NCBI RefSeq assembly: GCF_024734895.1
Contig: NZ_CP091430.1
Span: forward strand, 1,404,001-1,468,000
Length of the DNA: 64,000 nt
Reading direction: 5' to 3'
DNA from: Paenibacillus spongiae
GTDB lineage: Bacteria > Bacillota > Bacilli > Paenibacillales > Paenibacillaceae
The notes beneath the pieces were generated by a model. It searched no databases. It saw only the letters and a list, made by a program, of their open reading frames with translations, and was not told the DNA's origin. Positions 51,877-62,431 of this stretch are shown here, one piece after another. The position numbers were made by a program, and so were the translations under genes. Every line of letters starts with the position of its first letter. Within the stretch, counting starts at the first letter, position 1.

Positions 51877-52269
51877 TCAAGAAGAAGCTGTCGGAAGTAT
51901 CTTCATCATTTCATAGCAGCGGACGTCCGGATAATAACGAACGGTCACGTATCCGAGTTTCTCGTACATTCGCTTGGCTTTGTCGTTGCCGTCGTCCACG
52001 AATAACCGGGCTATCGTGCACGATTTGGATAGGCCATATGCTTCGCCGCGCGCCATAAGCATTTTGCCCCATTGTTTGCCTCGATGCCGGGGATGTACGG
52101 CGAGCATGTCGTATTGAATTACGTCACCGTTCACATACAGGTGAAGGAAACCAAGGGGCATGCTCGTCTTCGTGCGGGAAATGACGAAGGTGACCCCTTG
52201 GCTCAGCCGTTTCGGAAGCTCGCGGATGGCCTTGGCGTCGCGCGGATTGGCGGTGTACGACAGAGGCAT
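51877..52269 (-). CDS. GNAT-family N-acetyltransferase (5' end uncertain)
   Basis: The 130-residue frame from ATG 52269 covers the GNAT core: VTFVISRTKTSMPLGFLHLY, DVIQYDMLAVHPRHRGKQWG (acetyl-CoA pyrophosphate loop, R/QxxGxG/A variant) and IARLFVDDGNDKAKRMYEKL. The same frame stays open upstream for 24 codons with IRERRSRTDDAEIIRLIRTE joining straight to the start, which looks like the missing first helix, but it holds no ATG, GTG or TTG before a TGA. So the true start is either non-standard or lost by a one-base change. Substrate unknown. Confidence 0.75.
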   Translation of the reverse strand: MPLSYTANPRDAKAIRELPKRLSQGVTFVISRTKTSMPLGFLHLYVNGDVIQYDMLAVHPRHRGKQWGKMLMARGEAYGLSKSCTIARLFVDDGNDKAKRMYEKLGYVTVRYYPDVRCYEMMKILPTASS

Positions 52270-52448
52270 CAGCTCCGTCCGGATTAGCCGGATGATCTCG
52301 GCGTCATCCGTGCGGGAGCGGCGTTCTCGTATGAGTGCGATAGCATTTCATCCCGCTTTCTGTATTGGATGCTGTATCGTATGTAGAAAGATAGATCGCC
52401 GTGCGCGTAAGGTTACATAACTTTTTACTGATGCTGGTATCCTAATCC

Positions 52449-52477
52449 TTGACGAACGGAATTTCTAAGCATATAAT
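52449..52477 (+). promoter_or_regulatory. Promoter of the ilv-leu operon
   Basis: TTGACG (52449-52454), 17-base spacer, TATAAT (52472-52477), a strong sigma-A-type promoter ahead of the T-box. The 52270-52448 part holds no gene other than the uncertain GNAT 5' end. Confidence 0.85.
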
Positions 52478-52489
52478 ATGTTTTAAGCT

Positions 52490-52815
52490 AATAATTCATC
52501 GGCTATGATGAGGACGAAGTGTTAAGGGCTCTTTTGCTCAGAGAGCGAACGGATTTGCTGCAACCGTCGCCAAAACCCCTTTCCAACGAGCTCACCTCGG
52601 AGCTGTTTTCCTGAAAAGACGAACGGTCGCATTAGGGAGAATCGCGGGGCACGCGTTAATGTGCCAAGGTATGAACGTTTTACGTGCATGCGTTCTTACC
52701 TATTGAGATTACATGCTGTGAGGCATGTAACGAAGTTGGGTGGTACCACGGAAGCTAAACCTTTCGTCCCTGGATGCTGTTAAGGCATCGGGGATTGGAA
52801 GGTTTTTTTTGTTTT
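52490..52815 (+). ncRNA. T-box riboswitch of the ilv-leu operon, probably tRNA-Leu
   Basis: A leader of about 325 bases with the T-box motif TGGGTGGTACCACGG (52736-52751) and the terminator stem AACCTTTCGTCCC / GGGATTGGAAGGTT with T8 (52758-52810). The T-box pairs with the uncharged tRNA acceptor end and prevents termination. A CTCA in GAGCTCACCTC near 52591 fits a Leu (CUC) specifier, as in Bacillus ilvB, but the specifier loop was not folded rigorously. Confidence 0.9.
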
Positions 52816-52838
52816 GTTCTTAGAGAGGAGGACGACTG

Positions 52839-54584
52839 ATGGTCGCGCAAAGTGCAACGTTAAGGTCAAAAGAAGAAATAATGGAAAAGCTGATGAAGCC
52901 CGAGGTTATTACCGGTTCGGAAATTCTGCTTCGCAGTTTAGTGTTAGAGGGCGTGGACTGCGTCTTCGGTTATCCCGGCGGTGCGGTGTTGTTCATCTAT
53001 GACGCTATGCACGGTTTCTCTGATTTTCACCATTTGCTGACCCGCCACGAGCAAGGCGCCATCCACGCCGCCGACGGTTATGCGCGGGCGAGTGGTAAAG
53101 TCGGCGTATGTATCGCAACATCGGGTCCGGGTGCAACGAATCTTGTAACGGGGATCGCAACCGCTTATATGGACTCCGTGCCGCTTGTCGTCATTACGGG
53201 CAACGTCGCAACGAACTTTATCGGGACGGACGCTTTCCAGGAAGCGGATATTACCGGCATTACAATGCCAATTACCAAGCATAGCTACCTGGTGCGCGAT
53301 GTGGAAGACTTGCCGCGTGTCATTCACGAGGCTTTCTATATTGCCAATACAGGCCGCAAAGGTCCCGTACTGATCGATATTCCGAAGGATGTATCGGCGA
53401 AGACGACGCTGTTCAAGCCGGTAACCGAGGTCAACATCCGCGGCTATCACCCGACGGTATCACCGAACAAGCTGCAGGTCGACAAGATGCTCAAGGCGAT
53501 CGAAGAAGCGGAGCGTCCGGTTGTGCTGGCAGGCGGCGGGGTCGTCTACTCCGGCGGTCACGAAGAACTGCATGAATTCATTACGAAGACGGGGATTCCG
53601 GTTACGACAACCCTCCTCGGACTTGGCGCATTCCCAAGCGGTAACGACCTGTGGCTCGGCATGCCGGGTATGCACGGAACGTACGCATCCAATAAAGCGA
53701 TACAAGGCTCCGACCTGCTTATTAATATCGGCGCGCGCTTCGATGACCGGGTGACGATGAAGCTAAACGGCTTCGCCCCGCATGCGAAGATCGTCCATAT
53801 CGATATCGATCCGGCCGAGATCGGCAAGAATGTGCCGACGGACATCCCGATTGTCGGCGATATCAAGACCGTTCTTCAGGTCGCGAACCAAGATGCCCAG
53901 CTGGCAAGCAAGGCGGATGCATGGCGTGCCCAGACGGCGCAATGGAAACAGGAAAAGCCGCTTAAGTATATCGATTCCGACGTGGAGCTGAAGCCTCAAT
54001 GGGTCATAGAGATGATCCATGACGAGACGAAGGGCGAAGCGATCGTGACGACAGACGTCGGCCAGCACCAAATGTGGGCGGCACAATATTACCGCTTCAA
54101 TCAGCCGCGTTCTTGGATTACGTCCGGCGGCCTCGGTACGATGGGCTTCGGATTCCCGTCGGCGATCGGCGCGCAGATGGCGCATCCGGACCGGCTCGTC
54201 GTCTCCATTAACGGCGACGGCGGCATGCAGATGTGCGCGCAGGAGCTAGCGATTTGTGCGATCAATAACATTCCGGTCAAAGTGGCTATCATTAACAATC
54301 AGGTGCTTGGAATGGTCCGCCAGTGGCAGGAAATTATTTATGACAATCGCTACAGCCACATCGATCTGGCAGGCAGCCCGGACTTTGTCAAGCTGGCAGA
54401 AGCCTACGGCGTCAAAGGCTTCCGCGCCACGAACAAAGAAGAAGCGCGTACTGCATGGATCGAAGCGATGAACCATCCGGGTCCGGCCGTTGTCGAATTC
54501 GTCGTCCGCAAGGGCGAGAACGTCTATCCGATGGTTACGCAAGGATCCACGATCGATGATATGTTAATGGGGGATTCGGAATGA
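52839..54584 (+). CDS. ilvB: Acetolactate synthase large (catalytic) subunit
   Basis: A 581-residue TPP enzyme that forms 2-acetolactate or 2-aceto-2-hydroxybutyrate, the first common step in valine, leucine and isoleucine synthesis. Motifs: catalytic Glu in [18 protein letters not shown] domain about 210-340, TPP motif [20 protein letters not shown] with the GDG-N pair, and [23 protein letters not shown] after GAGAGGAGG. The stop overlaps ilvN (ATGA). Length is normal for the family. Confidence 0.97.
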   Translation: MVAQSATLRSKEEIMEKLMKPEVITGSEILLRSLVLEGVDCVFGYPGGAVLFIYDAMHGFSDFHHLLTRHEQGAIHAADGYARASGKVGVCIATSGPGATNLVTGIATAYMDSVPLVVITGNVATNFIGTDAFQEADITGITMPITKHSYLVRDVEDLPRVIHEAFYIANTGRKGPVLIDIPKDVSAKTTLFKPVTEVNIRGYHPTVSPNKLQVDKMLKAIEEAERPVVLAGGGVVYSGGHEELHEFITKTGIPVTTTLLGLGAFPSGNDLWLGMPGMHGTYASNKAIQGSDLLINIGARFDDRVTMKLNGFAPHAKIVHIDIDPAEIGKNVPTDIPIVGDIKTVLQVANQDAQLASKADAWRAQTAQWKQEKPLKYIDSDVELKPQWVIEMIHDETKGEAIVTTDVGQHQMWAAQYYRFNQPRSWITSGGLGTMGFGFPSAIGAQMAHPDRLVVSINGDGGMQMCAQELAICAINNIPVKVAIINNQVLGMVRQWQEIIYDNRYSHIDLAGSPDFVKLAEAYGVKGFRATNKEEARTAWIEAMNHPGPAVVEFVVRKGENVYPMVTQGSTIDDMLMGDSE

Positions 54585-55066
54585 AGAAGCACACGATTGC
54601 CGTTCTTGTGAACGACCAGCCCGGCGTCCTGCAGCGTGTTTCCGGCTTGTTCGGACGCCGCGGCTTCAACATTGAAAGCATCACCGTCGGGGCAAGCGAG
54701 GAAGCCGGCTTGTCCCGCATGGTGATCGTGACTAGCGGCGACGACAAGACGCTGGAGCAGGTCACGAAGCAATTGTACAAAATTATCGATGTCATCAAAG
54801 TAGTGGATCTCAGCTCGAATCCGATGGTTGGCCGCGAGCTTGCGCTGATCAAGGTGAATGCGGAGCCATCGGCACGGCCCGAAATTCTGGGCGTCGTGGA
54901 AACCTTCCGCGCAGCCGTCGTCGATATCGGCACGCATACCTTGATGGTACAGGTTGTCGGCGATTCCGAGAAGATCGACGCAATGACCGAGCTCCTGAAG
55001 CCGTATGGCATTCGCGAGCTGTCCCGCACCGGCGTAACCGCGATGGTTCGCGGCAACGCGCGATAA
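54581..55066 (+). CDS. ilvN: Acetolactate synthase regulatory subunit
   Basis: A 161-residue small subunit (called ilvH or ilvN). ACT domain at the N-terminus ([40 protein letters not shown]) binds valine for feedback control; C-terminal domain follows ([20 protein letters not shown]). Overlaps the ilvB stop by four bases, ensuring stoichiometric translation. Confidence 0.96.
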   Translation: MKKHTIAVLVNDQPGVLQRVSGLFGRRGFNIESITVGASEEAGLSRMVIVTSGDDKTLEQVTKQLYKIIDVIKVVDLSSNPMVGRELALIKVNAEPSARPEILGVVETFRAAVVDIGTHTLMVQVVGDSEKIDAMTELLKPYGIRELSRTGVTAMVRGNAR

Positions 55067-55082
55067 GAACGCAAAGAGCTAA

Positions 55083-55106
55083 GATGACGGCGGATGCGCC
55101 GTCATC
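55083..55106 (+). other. Perfect hairpin between ilvN and ilvC
   Basis: GATGACGGCG-GATG-CGCCGTCATC, 10-bp perfect stem, 16 bases after the ilvN stop, without a T-run. It likely protects an RNA end or marks a processing site; ilv-leu mRNA of Bacillus is processed to give different amounts of segments. Confidence 0.6.
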
Positions 55107-55219
55107 CGGCTAAGCAGCTGCAAGGCTTGTCCATGAAGTTGAAGAAAGCAAGAAGCAGGAGAATCGCCCGCTTTGAGCGGGAGTTCAAGCGAGGGAAGCC
55201 GACATGCAGATGTATATAA

Positions 55220-56272
<1,053 letters not shown>

Positions 56273-56339
56273 TAACGGTCTGCCGATAAAGGCGGATTAA
56301 TAGAATAGGTATGTATGCAATCCCGGATTGTCGCGAACC

Positions 56340-56378
56340 GCGCCCGTATAAGCGATCGACGCTTATGCGGGGGCGTTT
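56340..56378 (+). other. Hairpin between ilvC and leuA
   Basis: CGCCCGTATAAGC pairs with GCTTATGCGGGGGCG with minor mismatches, then TTTCGCC. It resembles a weak or partial terminator, which would lower leuA expression against ilvC. Confidence 0.5.
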
Positions 56379-56417
56379 CGCCACTTCGGGATGATTCTGT
56401 TCATGGAGGTGCTAGCG

Positions 56418-57962
56418 ATGCGCAAAATATATATTTTCGACACGACGCTCCGTGACGGCGAGCAATCACCCGGCGTCAACTTGAATACGCAGGAAAAGGT
56501 CGAGATCGCCCTGCAGCTGGAGAAGCTCGGGGTCGACCGGATCGAAGCAGGCTTTCCCGCTGCGTCTCCTGGAGACCTCGCTGCGGTTAACGCAGTAGCG
56601 CGTGCGGTTAAGAGAGCGACGATCATCGGTTTGTCCCGTTCGCGCGAGCAGGATATCGATGCGGTGCGCGAAGCGCTGCAAGGCGCGGAGGATCCATGCA
56701 TCCATCTGTTTCTGGCCACCTCGCCGATCCATCGGAAGCATAAGCTGCGCATGGAGAAGGAGCAGGTCCTTGAAACGGCGGAGAAGGCAATACGTTATGC
56801 GAAGCGTTATTTTGACAAAATCGAGTTCTCTCCCGAAGATGCAGGCCGTACGGAAATCGACTTCCTGTGCGAAGTGACGGCTATGGCTATTCGCGCGGGC
56901 GCAACGGTCGTGAACATACCGGATACGGTCGGTTATCTGACGCCTGTGGAATTCGGCGGGATCTTCAAAACGCTGAAATCGGAAGTGCCGGGCATTGAGA
57001 AAATCCAGCTAAGCGCCCACTGTCATGACGATCTCGGCATGGCGACGGCCAATGCGCTGGCAGCGGTTCTGAATGGCGCCGATCAAATCGAAGGCACGAT
57101 CAACGGGATTGGCGAACGGGCCGGCAACACATCCCTCGAAGAAGTGGTCATGGCGCTGGAGACGCGCGCCGAATATTTCGGTGCGAAGACATCGCTGAAG
57201 CTGACGGAAATCGCGAAGACGAGCCGTTTGGTGAGCAAGCTGACAGGGATGGTCGTTCCTGGCAATAAGGCCATCGTCGGCGCGAACGCGTTCGCGCATG
57301 AGTCGGGCATTCACCAGGACGGCATGCTGAAGGAGAAAACGACGTACGAGATTATTTCGCCGGAAACGATCGGATTGAGAGAATCGAAGCTCGTACTCGG
57401 CAAGCACTCCGGCCGTCATGCGTTCCGCGAGAAGCTGATCGATCTCGGTTACGAGCTGGACGAGGAATCCGTGAATGCGGCATTCGCCAAGTTCAAGGAT
57501 CTGGCCGACAAGAAGAAGAACGTCAGCGATGAGGATATTCGGGCCATGCTCGAGGAGAAGCTCGTCGATACGCCGGAGGTGTTCTCGCTGGAGACGATTC
57601 ATGTCGTCTACGGCAACCGTTCGGTACCAAGCGCGACGGTAACCATCCGTACGCCGGACGGCGGTTCGAAAGAACAGTCCGCAGAAGGCAACGGCTCCGT
57701 CGATGCGATTTATAACGCCATTGATATGGCGACCGGCGAAACGGTCGAACTGGAGGACTACTCCATCAAATCCGTCTCGCAAGGCAAGGACGCGCTGGGC
57801 GAAGTGCATGTCGTGCTGAAACAGAATGACGTGTCCGCGCAAGGCCGCGGCTTGAGCACGGACATTCTGGAAGCAAGCGCCCGCGCGTATACCGATGCGC
57901 TCAATCGTCTCATCGAGAAGCGCAAATCACCAGGACGCCGCGACAAATTGAGCTTGATCTAA
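56418..57962 (+). CDS. leuA: 2-isopropylmalate synthase
   Basis: A 514-residue enzyme for the first committed step of leucine synthesis (acetyl-CoA + 2-oxoisovalerate). Start at ATG 56418, after GGAGGTGC; an upstream ATG adds 9 residues. Barrel motif MRKIYIFDTTLRDGEQSPGV, metal His pair in LSAHCHDDLGMATANALAAV, HHSGIHQDG-like SGIHQDGMLKEKTTYEII, and the LeuA dimer regulatory domain about 390-505 (SVDAIYNAIDMATGETVELE). It closes the ilv-leu operon; a strong terminator follows. Confidence 0.96.
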   Translation: MRKIYIFDTTLRDGEQSPGVNLNTQEKVEIALQLEKLGVDRIEAGFPAASPGDLAAVNAVARAVKRATIIGLSRSREQDIDAVREALQGAEDPCIHLFLATSPIHRKHKLRMEKEQVLETAEKAIRYAKRYFDKIEFSPEDAGRTEIDFLCEVTAMAIRAGATVVNIPDTVGYLTPVEFGGIFKTLKSEVPGIEKIQLSAHCHDDLGMATANALAAVLNGADQIEGTINGIGERAGNTSLEEVVMALETRAEYFGAKTSLKLTEIAKTSRLVSKLTGMVVPGNKAIVGANAFAHESGIHQDGMLKEKTTYEIISPETIGLRESKLVLGKHSGRHAFREKLIDLGYELDEESVNAAFAKFKDLADKKKNVSDEDIRAMLEEKLVDTPEVFSLETIHVVYGNRSVPSATVTIRTPDGGSKEQSAEGNGSVDAIYNAIDMATGETVELEDYSIKSVSQGKDALGEVHVVLKQNDVSAQGRGLSTDILEASARAYTDALNRLIEKRKSPGRRDKLSLI

Positions 57963-58049
57963 TTTAAGGCTGATCGGCCTATCTGATAACAGGTGGCCGT
58001 AACCGTTGTGGAAGAAGTCGAAGCGGCAGTACATCCGTTTCGAGTCCGC

Positions 58050-58114
58050 CGCCTCCCGCCGCACCTCTCGTACCGGTCAACCGGACAGGAGGCGACAGGG
58101 AGGCGTTTTTTTTT
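58050..58114 (+). terminator. Rho-independent terminator of the ilvB-leuA operon
   Basis: CGCCTCCC (58050-58057) pairs with GGGAGGCG (58098-58105), then a T9 run. A second alternative stem exists inside. The rest of 57963-58298 has no gene. Confidence 0.9.
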
Positions 58115-58298
58115 GTAAGCTCAGCAGACAGAAGGCGTACGCTTGTTCAGGCAAAGAAAATGACTTCGGAGAAGAGGACGGCGAAAAACGTTCAGTCAAT
58201 TTTCAATGGAGGTTCTGCGTGCGGATGAAATCACCAAAATATGGAGGCCGGACGTGTGGGCGATTTCGAACTTGTTGTCACGTTGAACGAGAATCCCA

Positions 58299-58307
58299 TG
58301 CTATAAT
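58299..58307 (+). promoter_or_regulatory. Extended -10 promoter of the kinase gene
   Basis: TGCTATAAT (58299-58307): perfect -10 with the TGn extension. No good -35 is visible. It lies 37 bases before the ATG. Confidence 0.6.
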
Positions 58308-58343
58308 AAGGCAAATGGATATGACACGGGGGACGAAATAAGC

Positions 58344-59702
58344 ATGCTGTTTGTATGGATTGCGCTCTGGCTTTCCGCAGGGCTCCTGCTGGTTGCGAAC
58401 CGGAAGAGTCCGGTTATGCGCTGGCTCAGCTTATTGGCGCTATGCGGAGGGTTCGGCGCATTGGCATCTGTAATGGAAGGCTTTATTGTAATGCTGGCAG
58501 AAGAGGGGCGTATCACGGACATCCACGAGCGATGGCTGCGCGCAGCGCAGCGCGGCTGCTCCTGGATGAGCTATTACGGACTGCCCTATAGCTTCCTTTG
58601 TTTTGCCGCTGCATATAATAAGGGAGCAATTCCGGGCGCCGCAGCACGCGTGCTCCCTTATGCAGCGCTCGTACTGCCGGTAGGGATGCTGGCGCTTCCG
58701 ATTACGGAGGAGTACCCGGTTCATTATAATCTGCTGGCTGTATGGGCCATTCCCTATACGCTGATCGGAGGCGCGCTTCTCCTCCGTAAACGGGGGATGA
58801 ATCCGGCTGAGCGAAAAGCCCATCTTGTCGTCGTTGCTGCGGTTCTGCCCGCCGTTCTTATCGCCCTGACGATGAACAATGTCATGCCGCTGTTTGGCAT
58901 CTATCGGATGTGGCGGTACAATGTATGGCCGATTGCATTCGCCTTCGCCGTGTTCATCGTGGCATTGTTCAACTTCGGCTTCATGGGCGTGCAGCTGCTG
59001 ATCGAGTGCCGCCAAATGAATTATTCCCTACGCGCCATTACGAGCGGTACCGCGATGCTTAATCATGCGATTAAGAATGACATCGGGAAGATTAAATTGT
59101 TCAGCCACAAAATCGAACAGGCTGCGGAAGCGGATGGGATGTCCGAGCTGCGCGAGGATATTCGCGTCATCGCAGCGGCTACGAGCCATATTGAAGCGAT
59201 GATCCTCAGCGTGCATGACCGGACCCAGGAGCTGCGCCTTACGCCGGAGAGGCTGCGCCTGGCGGATCTGGTACGGGAACAGGCCGGGGCAATCGAGGTG
59301 CGGAGCGGTGATCGGATTCGCGTCTATGCGGAGTACGACGAGCATGCAACGGTCAACGCGGACCCTGCCCAGACGGCCGAAGCCGTAAGCAATGTTTTGA
59401 ATAATGCGGTCGAGGCGATGCCGGGCGGCGGGGAGATCCGCATTCACGTACGCAGCGGCAAGCGCGGAAGCACAATTACTATTCGGGATAACGGATGCGG
59501 AATCGACAAGAGTCATTTGCGCAAGGTGATGGAGCCATTCTTCACGACGAAGAGCGGCAGAACGATGAATTTCGGTCTGGGACTGGCGTATTGTTATCAG
59601 CTGATGAACCGGCAGGGCGGAGAGCTGCGAATCGAGAGCGAGCTGGGTAAGGGCACCGAGGTGACGTTTTATTTTCCAGCGGTAAAAAGCGGGATGCAAT
59701 AA
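58344..59702 (+). CDS. Seven-helix sensor histidine kinase
   Basis: A 452-residue kinase. About seven membrane helices in the first 220 residues (FVWIALWLSAGLLLVA, WLSLLALCGGFGALAS, through FAFAVFIVALFNFGFMGVQL). A phosphoacceptor His241 sits in LNHAIKNDIGKIK, a relaxed H box, then HATPase with N box SNVLNNAVEAMPGGG, TIRDNGCGID (G1), and FGLGLAYCYQLMNRQGG (G2). It precedes a LuxR-type regulator by 80 bases. ATG after GGGGG. The 7TM type senses small molecules or membrane signals. Its place between leuA and leuB is odd. Confidence 0.9.
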   Translation: MLFVWIALWLSAGLLLVANRKSPVMRWLSLLALCGGFGALASVMEGFIVMLAEEGRITDIHERWLRAAQRGCSWMSYYGLPYSFLCFAAAYNKGAIPGAAARVLPYAALVLPVGMLALPITEEYPVHYNLLAVWAIPYTLIGGALLLRKRGMNPAERKAHLVVVAAVLPAVLIALTMNNVMPLFGIYRMWRYNVWPIAFAFAVFIVALFNFGFMGVQLLIECRQMNYSLRAITSGTAMLNHAIKNDIGKIKLFSHKIEQAAEADGMSELREDIRVIAAATSHIEAMILSVHDRTQELRLTPERLRLADLVREQAGAIEVRSGDRIRVYAEYDEHATVNADPAQTAEAVSNVLNNAVEAMPGGGEIRIHVRSGKRGSTITIRDNGCGIDKSHLRKVMEPFFTTKSGRTMNFGLGLAYCYQLMNRQGGELRIESELGKGTEVTFYFPAVKSGMQ

Positions 59703-59781
59703 GAATATCGTTTGATCGAAAGATTGAACGCAAACCGCTGAGCGGGCAGAAGTTCGTTCATTCTATATAGGGGGTTTTGTA

Positions 59782-60441
59782 ATGAGCGGCACAAGGATCC
59801 GGGTCATGATCGTGGAGGATGATCCCGATTGGCGGAGAGGCTTGAAGGCTTATTTGAATAAGGAGGACGACATTACGGTTGCGGCGGAAGCGGACACGCC
59901 GGAGCTGGCGCTCTCGCTGGCATCCGAAACGAAGCCTGATGTCATCCTGCTGGATATTATGATGGCCGACAGCCCGGAAGGGCTGCGTCTGGCCGGGGAG
60001 CTCCCCGCCGCTACAGGTGCGCGGATCGTCATGCTGACCTCCATGGAGGACAGGTCATTCGTCGTGGAAGCTTTCCGTGCAGGAGCCGTTAATTATATCG
60101 TGAAATCGGATTTTGCCGATATTCCGGCGGCGGTCCGAGAGGCGGCCGCCGACCGCTCTGCGATCGATGCGGCGGCCGCGCAGCATATGCTGCAGGAATT
60201 CCGCCGTCTCAAGGCCGTCGAGCAGGAATATGAGATCGATAAGTTCAAACGGTTGATAACGCCTGCGGAGGTTCAGCTTCTATCCATGATCAACGAGGGC
60301 TACAGCCAATCTCAGATTGCGGAAAAGTCATTCCTGTCGCTGCGCACAGTGAAAAATCACGTCAATAACATCTTGCGGAAGCTGGGCGGGAAGAGCAGCA
60401 AGGATGCGGCCAAGCAGGCGAAGGATATGGGATTGTTCTAA
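59782..60441 (+). CDS. NarL/LuxR-family response regulator
   Basis: A 219-residue regulator. Receiver about 5-120 with D58 in DVILLDIMM and K in YIVKSDF near 110; a coiled linker (EFRRLKAVEQEYEIDKFK); LuxR-type HTH about 155-215 (LITPAEVQLLSMINEGYSQS, QIAEKSFLSLRTVKNHVNNI). Partner of the upstream kinase. ATG after GGGGG. Target genes may include the next gene; not shown in the sequence. Confidence 0.93.
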   Translation: MSGTRIRVMIVEDDPDWRRGLKAYLNKEDDITVAAEADTPELALSLASETKPDVILLDIMMADSPEGLRLAGELPAATGARIVMLTSMEDRSFVVEAFRAGAVNYIVKSDFADIPAAVREAAADRSAIDAAAAQHMLQEFRRLKAVEQEYEIDKFKRLITPAEVQLLSMINEGYSQSQIAEKSFLSLRTVKNHVNNILRKLGGKSSKDAAKQAKDMGLF

Positions 60442-60588
60442 TGCTCTATGCTTGCAGCATGCATTCGGGTTGGGAACGCGGGTTCGCGGTACCAGGGAAA
60501 GTTGGTACTATTGAGCAGCCGCTGGCTGAGTAAAATAAGGATTAAGGATCAGATCCTAATACTTGTTCTCAAGCGGGAGGCCCAAAGC

Positions 60589-62268
60589 ATGCTGAATGTA
60601 TGGAAGAAGCATTGGACGACATTCGTCGGATCGCTGTTTATGCTCGCTTCGTTATTAACGTTGTTTAAGTACACCTCGGACCAGGGATTATTAACCGATC
60701 CGATCAAAATCGGCATCGGCCTTCTGGCAGGCGCGGCTTTCGCTGCCGTTGGCCTTACCTTATACGGCTTCGGCCGCGGCGGAAATTCCGCAGGAAGCAA
60801 ACGAATGGCCGGAGAGATCGGTACCGGCCTCGGCGCCGCCGTCTGGTATTCCACCTGTTCCTACGCGGGCGTGTATACCGCCTTGTGGGATTCGCTCATC
60901 GTGATGCTGGTTATGTGCGCCATAACGGCGGGCATCTCCTATATCGCCTACTCTTACAACTCGCGGATGCTGATGGCGGTTGGCCTTGGCGGCGCTATGC
61001 TCGCGCCGCTCGTTATGCGGCCGGATACGGATCAGATCTTTACCTTGTTTCTCTATTTGCTTGTCGTCAATGCGGCATTCTTCTCGATTAGCTTGATGAA
61101 GTCTTGGGTGGAGCTGCGGACGGCCGCCTTTATCCTGACCTGGATCTTGTACGGGGTATATTTTCTCCAGATGGATCCGGAGCTTGGCGGCTGGTGGAGC
61201 ATGCCGGTGCGCTATGCGGTGGCGGCGTTCTTGTTCTATACGATAGCGTTCTATGCGGCTGCATGGAAGGAAAAGTGCAGCTTTGCCGGGTTGAATATCT
61301 ATTTCAGTTTCGCTAATACGGTACTGTTCGGCATATGGGCATCCTTTCTGCTGGATGGCCGTAACCAGGTGACGATCGTCCTTACCGTGATCGGGCTGCT
61401 CTATCTGTCCCTTGCCGGTTTCGTTTACCGCCGTGAAGGAGATAAGAGTCTGTCGTTTACCGTTCATGCGGGTTTTGGAGGATTGGCGCTGCTGCTCGGC
61501 TTGTCCGGTCTCGGCAGCGGCTCGGAAATGCGTCCGATGATCGGCGTATACGTATGGGCGGTTATAGCGTGGAGCCTGGTGGCTATCGGCAGCAAGCTGC
61601 GCTCCGATATAATTAAAGGGGCTGCGACGCTGATCTGGCTGTGCACCGGCATGTATTGGTTCGTCGAGTCATGGGATGTGCCGAGGCTGAATTGGTTTGG
61701 CACGTTCGTACCGTTCTTGAACGGCGGTGCCGTGGCCTGGATCGCGATCGCTGCATTCGGTTTCTACTGTGCACGTTCCGTCCAGTATCGCATAGCGGAT
61801 AAACAGACGAACGCAGTCTTTGCCAATGTGTACGCGCTCTTTGCCCATTGGGTGGTCGGCGGACTGCTGACGCTTCAAATTACAAGTTTGTATGAAGAGC
61901 ATGACATTGCAGGCAGCTTGAATCTTACGCTGTCTGTCGTGTGGGGGCTGTATGCGCTGCTTCTCTTCGTGTGGGGAGCTTACAGCAGGCAGCGGATGTT
62001 CCGCTGGTTTGGTTCGACCTTGCTTGTAATCGTGTCGCTTAAAGCCGTGTTTCTCGATATGGCGAACAGCGATACCTTTTACAAAATGATTATATTCGTC
62101 GTGCTGGGCGCCATATCGTTCCTTATTACATGGGTCAACAGCCGCTGGCAGGGCAAGGAAGCGGAGGAGCGGCTTCAAGCCGAACCGGAAGGGCTGCTGT
62201 CAGAGGAAGCGATCGACAGGATCAGGTCGGCAGTGAAGGCGGCAGCCAAAGACAAACCCCACTTATAA
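60589..62268 (+). CDS. DUF2339-like multi-spanning membrane protein
   Basis: A 559-residue protein with about 14 hydrophobic helices, including MLASLLTLFKYTSDQGLLTD, GLLAGAAFAAVGLTLYGF and FGGLALLLGLSGLGSGSEMR. ATG 60589 is chosen because GGGAGG lies eight bases before and the preceding in-frame 47 residues lack any pattern. The PIKIGIGLLAGAAFAAVGLT-like segment and general layout match DUF2339 proteins, whose role is unknown. It follows a kinase/regulator pair and precedes leuB; no functional link is visible. A hydrophilic tail (GKEAEERLQAEPEGLLSEEA) is cytoplasmic. Confidence 0.8.
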   Translation: MLNVWKKHWTTFVGSLFMLASLLTLFKYTSDQGLLTDPIKIGIGLLAGAAFAAVGLTLYGFGRGGNSAGSKRMAGEIGTGLGAAVWYSTCSYAGVYTALWDSLIVMLVMCAITAGISYIAYSYNSRMLMAVGLGGAMLAPLVMRPDTDQIFTLFLYLLVVNAAFFSISLMKSWVELRTAAFILTWILYGVYFLQMDPELGGWWSMPVRYAVAAFLFYTIAFYAAAWKEKCSFAGLNIYFSFANTVLFGIWASFLLDGRNQVTIVLTVIGLLYLSLAGFVYRREGDKSLSFTVHAGFGGLALLLGLSGLGSGSEMRPMIGVYVWAVIAWSLVAIGSKLRSDIIKGAATLIWLCTGMYWFVESWDVPRLNWFGTFVPFLNGGAVAWIAIAAFGFYCARSVQYRIADKQTNAVFANVYALFAHWVVGGLLTLQITSLYEEHDIAGSLNLTLSVVWGLYALLLFVWGAYSRQRMFRWFGSTLLVIVSLKAVFLDMANSDTFYKMIIFVVLGAISFLITWVNSRWQGKEAEERLQAEPEGLLSEEAIDRIRSAVKAAAKDKPHL

Positions 62269-62431
62269 ATCTAACCTATAAAAATCATAGCTTTCATATC
62301 TTTGTCTTACGGACGTAAATGTGGTACAACTTATGATAGAATGAGAATAATAATCAAAGGCCTGGCAGACGGATACGAACGTCCACATCCCGATGCGGGC
62401 CTTGAACGAAAAGAAGGAGTGTCAAATCATA

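Noticed and set aside
58006-58341. 111-codon frame between leuA and the kinase
   Set aside because: It runs straight through the leuA terminator and the kinase promoter; Arg/Cys-rich composition is not protein-like.
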